Shown: piece after piece, positions 46,368 to 54,589 of the stretch | How positions within the stretch are numbered: position 1 is the stretch's first letter | Layout: each line of letters starts with the position of its first letter | Source: Bacillus sp. UNC41MFS5 | Lineage (GTDB): Bacteria > Bacillota > Bacilli > Bacillales_B > DSM-18226 | Direction: 5' to 3' | DNA length: 64,000 nucleotides | Assembly: GCF_000686805.1 (NCBI RefSeq) | Contig: NZ_KK366017.1 | Span: 1,054,001-1,118,000, forward strand | Translations under genes and position numbers: made by a program | Notes under the pieces: generated by a model | What the model saw: the letters and a program-made list of their open reading frames with translations, nothing else | Database searches by the model: none | Told to the model about the DNA's origin: nothing

Positions 46368-47771
46368 ATGAACTTTGTTAGTACACGCGGAAGCGTAAAT
46401 AAAATTGGTTTTATCGATACAGTCTTAATGGGATTAGCTAATGATGGGGGATTATTAGTACCAGAGAAGATCCCACAAATTCCTGCAGAAAAGTTAGAAG
46501 CAATGTCAAAACTTACTTATCAAGAATTAGCTTACGAAATCTTTTCTTATTATGTTGATGGTGAAATTCCAAACAATGAGCTAAAGTCGTTAATCGAGAA
46601 AAGCTATGCTACCTTCCGTCACCCAGAGGTAACACCGGTACAAAAGCTGAAGGATAATATGTATGTATTAGAACTTTTCCATGGCCCGACCTTTGCTTTT
46701 AAAGATATTGCTCTGCAATTCTTAGGAAACCTATATTCCTATGTTTCAAAGAAGACTGGTGAAACGATTCATATTATTGGTGCAACTTCGGGAGATACTG
46801 GTGCATCAGCCATTGAAGGAGTAAGAGGAAAAGAAGGTATTCGCATTTGTATTTTGCATCCCCACGGTAAAGTAAGTAAGGTGCAAGAATTACAAATGAC
46901 GACTATTGATGACCAAAGTGTATTGAATTTGGCTATTAAAGGGACGTTTGATGATGGTCAAAGAATTATCAAGGAATTGTTTGCAGATGTAGAGCTAAAA
47001 ACTAAATATCACCTGCGTGCCATTAATTCCATCAACTTTGTTCGTATTTTAGCGCAGACAGTTTATTATTTCTATGCCTATTTCCAAGTGACAAAAGAGA
47101 GCGATGTAAAAAATGTTAACTTTAGTGTACCAACAGGTAATTTCGGAGATATCTTTGCTGGTTATCTTGCCAAGAAAATGGGTCTGCCAGTTGGTAAACT
47201 CATTGTGGCGACAAACGAAAATAATATTTTAGAAGGGTTTATCCGTGATGGTGTGTATAAGCCAGGTGAGTTCCGCAGCACCTATAGTCCTTCTATGGAT
47301 ATCCAAGTAGCAAGCAATTTTGAACGTTATTTGTACTACTTGCTTGATGAAAATCCAATCGAAGTGTCTGCCTTAATGGAGAAATTCAAGACAGAAGGAA
47401 AAATCGTCGTGAACGAGGAACTGCTCCACCAGGTGAAAGAGGATTTTGCGGCACATGGGGTTGATGGAGAAGAATGCTTGCAAACCATTAGTAAGTATTA
47501 TGATGAAACGAGTTATTTATTAGATCCACATACTGCATGTGGGGTTGCTGCATACGAAAAGTGTAATAAACCTAATGAGGTTTGTGTCACTCTTGCAACT
47601 GCTCATCCTGCAAAATTTAATGAGTCCATTGAACGTTGTGATATTAAGCAGCCATTCCCTGAACAAATAAGTGAATTGTTTAATAAACCACAGCAATTCA
47701 AAGTGGTTGAGGCGGATAAAGACGAAGTAGTACGTCAAGTAGAAACGCTCTTTCAATTCTCAGCAAAATAA
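46368..47771 (+). CDS. thrC: Threonine synthase, long (class II) type
   Basis: The 467-residue PLP enzyme begins M-N-F-V-S-T-R-G, typical of the long E. coli/yeast-type threonine synthase. The PLP lysine is Lys112 in P-T-F-A-F-K-D-I-A-L-Q, and G-A-T-S-G-D-T-G-A-S-A and V-P-T-G-N-F-G-D-I follow. It converts O-phosphohomoserine to threonine. The common Bacillus subtilis ThrC is about 350 residues and of the other class. It stands alone, without hom or thrB. GGAGG precedes the ATG. Confidence 0.9.
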   Translation: MNFVSTRGSVNKIGFIDTVLMGLANDGGLLVPEKIPQIPAEKLEAMSKLTYQELAYEIFSYYVDGEIPNNELKSLIEKSYATFRHPEVTPVQKLKDNMYVLELFHGPTFAFKDIALQFLGNLYSYVSKKTGETIHIIGATSGDTGASAIEGVRGKEGIRICILHPHGKVSKVQELQMTTIDDQSVLNLAIKGTFDDGQRIIKELFADVELKTKYHLRAINSINFVRILAQTVYYFYAYFQVTKESDVKNVNFSVPTGNFGDIFAGYLAKKMGLPVGKLIVATNENNILEGFIRDGVYKPGEFRSTYSPSMDIQVASNFERYLYYLLDENPIEVSALMEKFKTEGKIVVNEELLHQVKEDFAAHGVDGEECLQTISKYYDETSYLLDPHTACGVAAYEKCNKPNEVCVTLATAHPAKFNESIERCDIKQPFPEQISELFNKPQQFKVVEADKDEVVRQVETLFQFSAK

Positions 47772-47790
47772 ACTCTTTTTATTTTAGTAT

Positions 47791-47829
47791 AAAAAGCAAC
47801 TACCTCATACTTATGGTAGTTGCTTTTTT
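47791..47829 (+). terminator. Terminator of thrC
   Basis: AAAAAGCAACTACC and GGTAGTTGCTTTTTT form a 14-base stem with a T-run, 20 bases after the stop. Confidence 0.9.
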
Positions 47830-47913
47830 CTTCCATTTATAATTGAACCTTTAATTTTATTGTTTTCTTATTTCTGAAATGTACTGTAGTTGCTCCAAAG
47901 GTTTTCCTCCGAC

Positions 47914-47936
47914 AATTAATTAATTAATTAATTAAT
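47914..47936. repeat. Tetranucleotide microsatellite (TTAA)n
   Basis: AATT/TTAA repeated about five times in the phaQ upstream region; a candidate for slippage. Confidence 0.7.
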
Positions 47937-47957
47937 ATTTAAAGAAAGATAACTATC

Positions 47958-47970
47958 ATGTATTTTACAC
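47958..47970. promoter_or_regulatory. Distal PhaQ-type operator
   Basis: ATGTATTTTACAC is the inverse of GTGTAAAATACAC found at 48130-48142, with 12 of 13 positions identical. See that entry. Confidence 0.5.
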
Positions 47971-48108
47971 TATATTATGAAAAGGGGAGTTAACAGCAGC
48001 TCCCTTATTCATAAGCAATTGTTACAGAGCTGTTTTTAATAGCCAAGAATTTATTTGTTATTAATTTTATAAATATTATAAACATTATATATTTTTGTTT
48101 TTGGGCTA

Positions 48109-48142
48109 TTGACGAAATATGACCCATATGTGTAAAATACAC
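48109..48142 (+). promoter_or_regulatory. phaQ promoter with overlapping operator
   Basis: -35 TTGACG (48109-48114), an 18-base spacer and -10 TAAAAT (48133-48138). The -10 lies inside the near-perfect inverted repeat GTGTA-AAA-TACAC (48130-48142). A repressor bound there would hide the -10 box, suiting PhaQ autorepression. Confidence 0.7.
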
Positions 48143-48169
48143 CTATAGTAATTTTATTGAGGTGTAGTC

Positions 48170-48607
48170 ATGACAAATAATAATAATGAAAAAAATGTTA
48201 CTCCATCTAAGCACTTTATCCTTCCATTTATATTATTGCTACTTAGTAGGATGTCACTTCATGGCTATGAACTAATTCAAAAGCTTCAAGCTGTCGGTTT
48301 TCACACACTTGACCAAGGTAACTTGTATCGTTTAATGAGACAACTAGAGAAGGACAATCTTGTGCAATCAGAGTGGCATACAAATGGAAGTGGTCCTGCC
48401 AAACGAAGTTATTCAATAACTGATACTGGTAAAGGGTATTTAAAGGGTCATGCAATACAACTCGAGCAATACCAATCCATGCTCGATAAATTCTTCAACA
48501 TGTACTTTAGTTTTCTTGAGCTCTACCTTCCTCCTTTACATAGGGAGGATAAAATAGAGAAATTAACGAAACAAATTAACGAAACAAATGAGGAGGAACG
48601 ACGATGA
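48170..48607 (+). CDS. phaQ: PadR-family PHB-responsive repressor
   Basis: The 145-residue protein has a PadR-type winged helix: F-I-L-P-F-I-L-L-L-L, M-S-L-H-G-Y-E-L-I, G-N-L-Y-R-L-M-R-Q-L-E-K-D-N-L-V, then W-H-T-N-G-S-G-P-A-K-R-S-Y-S-I-T. It fits Bacillus PhaQ, which binds poly(3-hydroxybutyrate) and represses its own and phasin genes. Here a phasin-like gene overlaps it by four bases (ATGA), but phaR, phaB and phaC are not in the window. Confidence 0.85.
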   Translation: MTNNNNEKNVTPSKHFILPFILLLLSRMSLHGYELIQKLQAVGFHTLDQGNLYRLMRQLEKDNLVQSEWHTNGSGPAKRSYSITDTGKGYLKGHAIQLEQYQSMLDKFFNMYFSFLELYLPPLHREDKIEKLTKQINETNEEERR

Positions 48608-49263
48608 GCCAAAAGGTGATTGATCAAAAAGAAGAAGTCCTAAAAAAGGAAGTTAAAAAAGGAGAGGTTAAAAAAGTGGAAGTTTCAAAAGTAGAAGTAC
48701 CAAAAGTGGAAGTTCTAAAAGTAGAGAAGCAGAACGAAACAAGCTATGTTACGGATTCATTTATTGATATTTTTTGGGGGCAATTTGAAGCTGCAGTTTC
48801 TCGTACTAGAGAACTTAGAGAACAACAGCAAGATCTTTACTTAAAGGCTATAAAAGAAACAACCAAGTTCAATGGAGTGTACCGCAATACTTTAAAGGGT
48901 CTTTTTGAACAAGTAACGACTATAAATGGCGATTTGCGTAAAGGGATATTCCAATACAACGTTATTAACGGAAATGAATCTACACAAGTAATGACTGAAT
49001 CTTTAAAAAGTCAAGTAAGTGAAGTAGCTAGTAAATTAGAGGAGCTTTATTTAACTCCAATTAACTCAGCTTTTGATTTAATTGAAGGTACAGAGAAGCG
49101 TTTTGAACAAAATAGCGAGTCATTCATCGAATCTACAAATGAAGCACTTAATGCTTGGGAATCTGTCACAGACGACTATTTAAAACAAGCTAGAAAAACT
49201 CATGAAGATATTGCTCATAAATTGGAAGATAGCGTACGTGGACTTGTTGCTCCAATTAAATAG
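48604..49263 (+). CDS. phaP: Phasin-like protein with KVEV repeats
   Basis: The 219-residue protein starts with a Lys/Glu/Val-rich tail (residues 10-43) made of short repeats of the form K-V-E-V-x. A long helical region follows, with D-I-F-W-G-Q-F-E-A-A-V, then Q-Q-Q-D-L-Y-L-K-A-I-K, resembling phasins that coat PHB granules. There is no signal peptide. Coupling to phaQ (4-base overlap) supports a phasin role. The symbol rests on context; sequence similarity to characterised PhaP was not checked. Confidence 0.65.
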   Translation: MSQKVIDQKEEVLKKEVKKGEVKKVEVSKVEVPKVEVLKVEKQNETSYVTDSFIDIFWGQFEAAVSRTRELREQQQDLYLKAIKETTKFNGVYRNTLKGLFEQVTTINGDLRKGIFQYNVINGNESTQVMTESLKSQVSEVASKLEELYLTPINSAFDLIEGTEKRFEQNSESFIESTNEALNAWESVTDDYLKQARKTHEDIAHKLEDSVRGLVAPIK

Positions 49264-49334
49264 TACATATCTAAAAGAAAAAACATTCTTTATCTGATGA
49301 GCCCTTCTTTGGTAATAGATAACCTATATCACAC

Positions 49335-49374
49335 AAAAAAGCAGCTTTACCTTCATGGCAAGCTGCTTTTTTTT
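49335..49374 (+). terminator. Terminator of phaQ-phaP
   Basis: AAAAAAGCAGCTT and AAGCTGCTTTTTTTT with a 12-base loop. Confidence 0.9.
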
Positions 49375-49459
49375 AATAATAACGATTTTACAACCGAGTA
49401 TTCCATCTTCATATTATTACTTGAAAGTAGGTAATTGAGTAAAGTGGAGTGAGAAAAGT

Positions 49460-49636
49460 ATGCATAACCTTAGCACTGAACAATTGCTAGAAGCATTTGA
49501 TTCTGCTATTAAGTTAAATCTTTGCAAAGACTTTGTTCTGCTATTGGCTAATGAGTTAAACACACGATTTATTAATGAATCATCACCCATAAATGATTAT
49601 AGAAAAATTTTAAATCAGTATATTAATTCAGATTAG
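49460..49636 (+). CDS. sda: Sda-like sporulation histidine kinase inhibitor
   Basis: The 58-residue protein begins M-H-N-L-S-T-E-Q-L-L-E-A-F, continuing D-S-A-I-K-L-N-L-C-K-D-F and L-L-A-N-E-L-N-T-R. This matches the Sda pattern (L-S-D-E-L-L, A-x-x-x-N-L-x-x-D-F-I, E-I-x-R-R), a helical hairpin that blocks KinA autophosphorylation. It is longer than Bacillus subtilis Sda because of a 15-residue tail. GTGGAGTGAG lies upstream of the ATG. This gene is too short for many gene callers. Confidence 0.75.
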   Translation: MHNLSTEQLLEAFDSAIKLNLCKDFVLLLANELNTRFINESSPINDYRKILNQYINSD

Positions 49637-49740
49637 AAACTTTTCTCGTAGATATGTGAAATGTTTTTCAATCATAGATTACTTGCACCTAAGAAGATTC
49701 AATAGACTTTTTGATATCTATTAAAAGTGGAGGGATTTTT

Positions 49741-49899
49741 ATGAATGAACAAGAAAAAACTATATTTATGAGTGAACAAGAAAAAACATTAATATATAAA
49801 ACCTCAAGCATTTTAAGAAAAGATACCAGCATCATGAGACTAAACGATATTATTGAAGAACTTGTTCAAGTTATAGAATCAAAAACAAAGCCGGATTAA
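49741..49899 (+). CDS. Hypothetical small protein, 52 aa
   Basis: ATG 49741 has GTGGAGGG upstream. The product is a charged helix with an internal repeat (N-E-Q-E-K-T-I-F-M / S-E-Q-E-K-T-L-I-Y) and ends V-I-E-S-K-T-K-P-D. It resembles small regulatory helices but the family was not recognised. Confidence 0.55.
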   Translation: MNEQEKTIFMSEQEKTLIYKTSSILRKDTSIMRLNDIIEELVQVIESKTKPD

Positions 49900-49926
49900 G
49901 AATAGAAATGAAGCAATATTAGGTTT

Positions 49927-49964
49927 TAAAAGCCCATCCATTTAAACTTGGATGGGCACTTTTA
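49927..49964 (+). terminator. Terminator after the 52-aa protein gene
   Basis: AAAAGCCCATCCA and TGGATGGGC-ACTTTT form a stem with a loop of 8 bases. Confidence 0.8.
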
Positions 49965-50082
49965 ATTATAAAGGATATCAACAAAACGTTTTTAAACATT
50001 CCAAAAGGAACTTGGATTTTTCTGAAAATGGCTTGTCATATGATTGGATATACCAAAAATTGACATCTGAGGATTGATTGGA

Positions 50083-50157
50083 ATGAATATTTTTAAAAAG
50101 ATGAGTTTTAGATCTCAGTTAAGCACTTTAGGTTCATTTTTAATCAAGGAGTCATAG
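50083..50157 (+). pseudogene. 24-codon fragment resembling a chemoreceptor N-terminus
   Basis: The frame M-N-I-F-K-K-M-S-F-R-S-Q-L-S-T-L-G-S-F-L, then I-K-E-S-stop resembles the start of methyl-accepting chemotaxis proteins (K-K-L-S-F-R-S-K-L). The rest is missing. It could be a small peptide; the evidence is weak. Confidence 0.3.
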
Positions 50158-50286
50158 CTAATAGAGATGCCTTGCCCGGCTATTACTGATTTTGAATAAT
50201 ATCAAGATTATTTTTAATGAATGGAACTTTATTATGACATGGAAGTCCAATTTTACTATTAAAAATAGTGAATGAGGTAAAAAGAA

Positions 50287-50355
50287 ATGGTAAATATGAC
50301 TTTCGACGTATATTCTCAGTCAGTATACTATAAAGATACTATTACAGAGTATTAA
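50287..50355 (+). CDS. Possible 22-aa peptide
   Basis: GAGGT lies about 9 bases before ATG 50287, which opens a 22-codon frame, M-V-N-M-T-F-D-V-Y-S-Q-S-V-Y-Y-K-D. There is no similarity known to me; it may be chance. Confidence 0.2.
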   Translation: MVNMTFDVYSQSVYYKDTITEY

Positions 50356-50430
50356 TTACCATATGATTCCTACTTATCAATGAAAAATGTAGGATATACT
50401 ATGAAATTATCAATTGTGAGGTGGAAAAAA

Positions 50431-51351
50431 TTGAAGGCAGATGCTGTTTTTGAAGGTGGTGGGGCTAGGGGAATTGCTTTTATTGGAGCGATTCATGCAA
50501 TGGAAGAGGAAAAAGTAGAATGGCAAAGATTGGCTGGAACATCAGCGGGAGCTATCATCGCTGCTCTTTTGGCAAGCGGTTATAAAAGCTATGAAATTAG
50601 AGATCATCTAAGTAAACTAGATTTTTCAAAGCTTCGAGGCAGGACGTACTTGAATCGAATTCCTATTATTGGGTCCTTATTAGAACTAATGTTTCATCTT
50701 GGTATTTATAAAAACGATTATTTGGAAACATGGCTGGATTCGCTTCTTACAGAAAAAGGGATTAAGACATTTGCGGATCTTCCAAAAGATAAATTGAAGA
50801 TAATCGCTTCTGATGTTTCGAATGGGGAAATGCTTATTTTGCCAGATGATCTGGATCGCTATGGGATGACTTCTGCTGATCTAAAAGTTTCAACCGCCGT
50901 TATGATGAGTGCCTCTCTGCCATTTTTCTACCGTCCAGTTATTTGGAAATTAAAAGACAGTAAAAAATCTTACATTTTAGATGGCGGCTTACTTAGTAAC
51001 TTCCCAATATGGATATTCGATACAGACAACCCTCGGTTTCCGACGTTCGGCTTCCGTTTTGTGAAAGACAAAGTGAACATAGACGCCGTTATACCAACCC
51101 CGCTTCACCTTTTTAAAAATATCATTAAAACGATGATTCAAGCCCATGATTTACGATATTTGAACAAGGATACGATTGAACGGACCATTCAAATTCCAAC
51201 TGGTGAAATCAACGCTACTGATTTTGAACTTAATCAGGATGAAATCGATTTTCTCTATATGTCAGGTTATGCTTCAACAAAAGAATTTTTATCGAAGTGG
51301 GATTTTGAACAATATAAGATAAAAAGAATGCAAAGATTAAAGACTAAATAG
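50431..51351 (+). CDS. Patatin-like phospholipase
   Basis: The 306-residue patatin has the oxyanion glycines F-E-G-G-G-A-R-G at residues 6-13, the nucleophile Ser in G-T-S-A-G, and the catalytic Asp in D-G-G-L-L-S-N-F-P. It should hydrolyse membrane lipid acyl esters in the cytoplasm. TTG 50431 has GAGGTGG six bases upstream and begins right before the fold; ATG 50380 lacks a ribosome site. Confidence 0.85.
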   Translation: MKADAVFEGGGARGIAFIGAIHAMEEEKVEWQRLAGTSAGAIIAALLASGYKSYEIRDHLSKLDFSKLRGRTYLNRIPIIGSLLELMFHLGIYKNDYLETWLDSLLTEKGIKTFADLPKDKLKIIASDVSNGEMLILPDDLDRYGMTSADLKVSTAVMMSASLPFFYRPVIWKLKDSKKSYILDGGLLSNFPIWIFDTDNPRFPTFGFRFVKDKVNIDAVIPTPLHLFKNIIKTMIQAHDLRYLNKDTIERTIQIPTGEINATDFELNQDEIDFLYMSGYASTKEFLSKWDFEQYKIKRMQRLKTK

Positions 51352-51369
51352 CTGAAAAATCAGTCCAAG

Positions 51370-51660
51370 GGTAACCAGTAGAAGCGACTAATGCCCGTGA
51401 AGGTAAAAAAATCACCTCAACGGTAACTAGTGGAAGCCACTAATGCCCGTAAAGGTAAAAAAATCACCTCAGCGGTAACTAGTGAAGGCCACTAATGCCC
51501 GTAAAGGTAAAAAAATCACCTCAGCGGTAACTAGTGAAGGCGACTAATGCCCGTGAAGGTAAAAAAATATCTCAGCGGTAACTAGTGGAAGTGAGTAATG
51601 CTCGTGAAGGTAAAAAAATCGCCTCACCGGTAATTAGTGGGAGCAACTATTACACGAGAC
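51370..51660. repeat. Tandem array of 52-bp repeats, 5 full copies plus a partial
   Basis: Units start at 51370, 51422, 51474, 51526, 51577 and 51629. Each begins GGTAACTAGT and contains CACTAATGCCCGTAAAGG (with variants) and GGTAAAAAAATCACCTCAGC. The fourth unit is 51 bases. Unit length is not a multiple of three and no long frame crosses the array, so it is non-coding. In unit 2, TAGTGG-AAG-CCACTA can form a hairpin; the stem is degraded in units 1, 4 and 5. The array sits between convergent genes. Confidence 0.9.
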
Positions 51661-51677
51661 GATAAATGAGTGTAAAT

Positions 51678-51704
51678 AAGCCATGCTTATCTTTAGCACG
51701 GCTT
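51678..51704. terminator. Terminator between patatin array and MerR-like gene
   Basis: AAGCCATGCT and AGCACGGCTT form a stem with a T-rich tail (TTTTCTC) on the plus strand. It lies three bases from the minus-strand stop and may serve both directions. Confidence 0.65.
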
Positions 51705-51707
51705 TTC

Positions 51708-52262
51708 TCATTTCCACCATTGCCACCATTTCCTTTGCTCAGCGGCTGCGATTTGTTTTCTTGTTTCTTCATCAATCATTTTACTTCGTTCCTTCTCCAG
51801 TTGCTCCTGACGTTCTACATACTTCCAAATTAGACTAATTTTCTCTTCCTGCTTAGCTTCCCGTACGGCCTTCTCCTTCAAAAGTTTGATTAAATCTAAG
51901 TTTATTTGCTCCAAATGTTCTATACGATCCAATAGCTCAATAGTGTTAGTATTCTGCTCAAAATCCCCATCATTAGTTGTCTGTAACGGCACCACTTCCT
52001 CAAGGGTTACCGGTTTATATTCTTCAGTGACCCATGTCATCACTGCTTCGGCAGATCGATCCATCGTCATACCCTCTTTGTTACAGAATTCGATTAACTT
52101 TCGGAGTGAAATAACATCTTTTTCAAAATATGTTCTATGTCCTCTATTATTGCGCTGAACTTGATAGCCATGTCCTTCCAAGAGAGAGGCATACTTCCGT
52201 AATGTACTCGCATCAATTCCAAGCAATTCCTGTACGTCACTAGGTGAATATATGACCGTCAT
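51708..52262 (-). CDS. MerR-like DNA-binding protein with coiled coil (DUF3967-like)
   Basis: The 184-residue protein has a MerR/RacA-type winged helix at the N-terminus: Y-S-P-S-D-V-Q-E-L-L-G-I-D-A-S-T-L-R-K-Y, then R-T-Y-F-E-K-D-V. A linker and a coiled coil (about 105-165) follow, with a basic aromatic end, R-K-W-W-Q-W-W-K. This end is typical of Bacillus DUF3967 proteins. ATG 52262 has GGAGGTG seven bases upstream; the longer start lacks one. The function is unknown; segregation or regulatory roles are possible. Confidence 0.65.
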   Translation of the reverse strand: MTVIYSPSDVQELLGIDASTLRKYASLLEGHGYQVQRNNRGHRTYFEKDVISLRKLIEFCNKEGMTMDRSAEAVMTWVTEEYKPVTLEEVVPLQTTNDGDFEQNTNTIELLDRIEHLEQINLDLIKLLKEKAVREAKQEEKISLIWKYVERQEQLEKERSKMIDEETRKQIAAAEQRKWWQWWK

Positions 52263-52573
52263 AACACTGCACCTCCAATTTAACACTTCTATAAATCACT
52301 GAGAATTTCCTTTTTTTAATTAGAAAATCAATCTTCTGAACTAGATAGATGTTTTCTCTATTTGAAAGTCAATTCAGTTGCTGATGATCAGCAATGAGAA
52401 TTATAGGTTAAGCATTATATGGAAGGATATGGCTAAAAAAGTCAGTATGTCAGAGATATATTATTGAGTTAGGATGACATTCCTTTATACAGTAAAATAC
52501 AACGTTTTTTCGACTTTGTGTGACTTAGGATTCAATGATAAGATGAAAACTACCCTAAAGAACAATTCGCCAT
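52263..52573. other. Intergenic stretch without recognised features
   Basis: No gene or clear regulatory element was seen apart from expected divergent promoters. Confidence 0.35.
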
Positions 52574-52807
52574 GTGAAAAAAACTGAAAGGAATGATTTT
52601 GTTATTAATCATTTACAATTAAGTTATACGAGCGAAATGGAAAAAGCGATGCGTAGTGCCCATGGAGTAGGTTATGAAGACTACAGACGTCATCATGCAG
52701 TGAGAATGAGAGTCGAAAAACGCCGTAAAATGGACTATATTAGGTGTCGTAGAATGACAGCAGATTTAGACAGACTTGTTCATTATAATAATCGCCTAAA
52801 GATATGA
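52574..52807 (+). CDS. Hypothetical basic protein, 77 aa
   Basis: GTG 52574 opens 77 codons rich in Arg, His and Lys, with Y-R-R-H-H-A-V-R-M-R and E-K-R-R-K-M-D-Y-I-R. There is no strong ribosome site. A strong terminator immediately follows, which supports a transcribed unit. The family was not recognised. Confidence 0.5.
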   Translation: MKKTERNDFVINHLQLSYTSEMEKAMRSAHGVGYEDYRRHHAVRMRVEKRRKMDYIRCRRMTADLDRLVHYNNRLKI

Positions 52808-52810
52808 ATG

Positions 52811-52857
52811 AAAAGGGAAAACCATGTGAATAAATCACACGGGTTTCCCTTTTTTTA
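52811..52857 (+). terminator. Strong terminator after the 77-aa gene
   Basis: AAAAGGGAAAACCATGTGA and TCACACGGGTTTCCCTTTT make a near-perfect stem followed by TTTTTTT. Confidence 0.85.
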
Positions 52858-53100
52858 CTTTTAAATAAAAACAAAAGGTCAGGCACTTCTCAATATTTGA
52901 AGATGTGTTTTTTTTACTATTTTTTAATCACATAAATAGGTGTATCTTAACTGGACAATATATTTATAGTTAAGTAGACTACAACTAAATCAACAATGCC
53001 GCCTTTTTTTCCAATCAGGATAAAAATTTTTGGTCTGCGATTATTGGAAAGCAACAGGAAAATATCCTGCCACCTAAATTACTATAGAGGAGAAATGAAC

Positions 53101-54249
53101 ATGTTAGAATTTGATACATCTATGGACCAACTCGCCACGATTAAAGTCATCGGTGTAGGCGGCGGGGGAAATAACGCCGTGAATCGTATGATCGAAGAAG
53201 GCGTTGAGGGTGTCGAATTTATTGCCGTTAATACCGATGCACAAGCTCTTCATCAATCAAAAGCAGCCGTCACGATGCAAATCGGTACAGCCTTGACAAG
53301 GGGTTTGGGAGCAGGGGCAAATCCGGAAATAGGCAGAAGAGCAGTGGAAGAAAGTAAACAGCAAATCAAGGAAGTGTTAGAAGGCGCAGATATGGTTTTT
53401 GTTACAGCAGGAATGGGCGGTGGTACAGGAACAGGCGCAGCTCCTGCCATTGCTGAAATTGCCCGAAATCTTGGTGCCCTGACAATTGGGGTTGTAACAC
53501 GTCCGTTTAAATTTGAAGGCAAGAAGCGTGCAGTTAACGCAGAAAATGGAATTAGCGGTATGAGGGAAGCGGTAGACACCTTGATTATTATCCCCAACGA
53601 TCGCTTATTAGAGATTGTAGATAAAAAGACACCGATGATTGAAGCTTTCCGTGAAGCGGATAATGTACTACGCCAGGGTGTTCAAGGAATTTCCGATTTA
53701 ATTGCTGTACCAGGTTTGATCAATCTAGATTTTGCTGACGTGAAGACGGTTATGTCCCATAAGGGAACTGCGTTAATGGGTATTGGGATTGCCAAAGGTA
53801 AAGATCGTGCTGTTGAGGCTGCGCAGAAAGCTTTAAATAGTCCGTTACTTGAAACTTCGATTAATGGTGCTCATGGTGTGATCATGAACATAACTGGGGG
53901 AAATAATTTAAGTCTTTTTGAAGTACAGGAGGCAGCCGATATCGTTGCTTCTGCTTCTCATGAGGAATTAAATATGATTTTTGGTTCAGTTATAAACGAG
54001 AACTTAGTAGAAGAAATTATTGTGACGGTTATTGCCACCGGATTCACTGAGAAAGAAGATATAATAGTACCAACAGCTACCCAGCCGTCAATTGAAGAAA
54101 TACCCAATCCATATCAAAGGGAGCAACGAGTACAACGTAATCCAATACACCGAAGTGAACCAATGCAAGATTATGACAGACACTCGGAACAGCAAGAAGA
54201 ATCTCTAGATATTCCAGCGTTCTTGCGTAATCGAAAAAGACGATTTTAA
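53101..54249 (+). CDS. ftsZ: FtsZ-family cell-division GTPase outside the dcw cluster
   Basis: The 382-residue tubulin homologue has G-G-G-G-N-N-A-V, the GTP signature [12 protein letters not shown], the T7 synergy loop I-N-L-D-F-A-D-V, a variable linker and the conserved C-terminal peptide D-I-P-A-F-L-R-N-R. All catalytic features are intact, so it should polymerise and bind FtsA/SepF-type partners. ftsA and other dcw genes are not adjacent: the neighbours are a small basic protein and a hypothetical protein. A second copy elsewhere is therefore likely. ATG 53101 has GAGGAGA seven bases upstream. Confidence 0.9.
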   Translation: MLEFDTSMDQLATIKVIGVGGGGNNAVNRMIEEGVEGVEFIAVNTDAQALHQSKAAVTMQIGTALTRGLGAGANPEIGRRAVEESKQQIKEVLEGADMVFVTAGMGGGTGTGAAPAIAEIARNLGALTIGVVTRPFKFEGKKRAVNAENGISGMREAVDTLIIIPNDRLLEIVDKKTPMIEAFREADNVLRQGVQGISDLIAVPGLINLDFADVKTVMSHKGTALMGIGIAKGKDRAVEAAQKALNSPLLETSINGAHGVIMNITGGNNLSLFEVQEAADIVASASHEELNMIFGSVINENLVEEIIVTVIATGFTEKEDIIVPTATQPSIEEIPNPYQREQRVQRNPIHRSEPMQDYDRHSEQQEESLDIPAFLRNRKRRF

Positions 54250-54259
54250 TTAAATAAAT

Positions 54260-54308
54260 AATCCCCTAGCGTTAGATCATAATGGTCTATCTAGCTGGGG
54301 ATTTTTTT
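54260..54308 (+). terminator. Terminator of the orphan ftsZ
   Basis: AATCCCC-T-AGC and GCTGGGGATTTTTTT with inner TAGA/TCTA pairing. Confidence 0.8.
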
Positions 54309-54546
54309 GTAGTTAGAAGTAATATGGGATGGTTTACCGTATAGAGTTCCCCGAGTATACCACGCTTCATACAAACCGAATCTTATAAAAAATCAGTTTA
54401 CTTACCAATACCATGCTCATTTCCCCTCCTGAAGCTTGAACAGTACGAATTAATACTTCAGTACTATTTCTATGATTGAATCCAATGAATATTGCGAATT
54501 TTTATGACTTTTATAACTCTCGCAATAATGCAATACCATTCTAGTA

Positions 54547-54555
54547 TGTTATAAT
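54547..54555 (+). promoter_or_regulatory. Extended -10 promoter of the 88-aa protein gene
   Basis: TG-T-TATAAT is a consensus extended -10, 35 bases before the start. No good -35 is present. Upstream, AGTACGAA / TTC-A-GTACT (54442-54463) is a small inverted repeat. Confidence 0.5.
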
Positions 54556-54589
54556 ACTATCAAATTAAAAAGAGGCGGGAGTGAATGTT

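Larger units (their letters stand above)
47830..48108. other. Region upstream of phaQ with repeat and operator copy
   Basis: It contains a tetranucleotide repeat of ATTA/TTAA (47914-47936), the first PhaQ-type operator (47958-47970) and a hairpin GGGGAG...CTCCC (about 47983-48006). No gene was seen. Confidence 0.45.
49965..50430. other. Gene-poor stretch upstream of the patatin gene
   Basis: It holds two short open frames (listed separately). Otherwise it is AT-rich with no intact gene. Confidence 0.4.

Noticed and set aside
51370..51660. CRISPR array
   Set aside because: Units are contiguous without unique spacers, and no cas genes are present.
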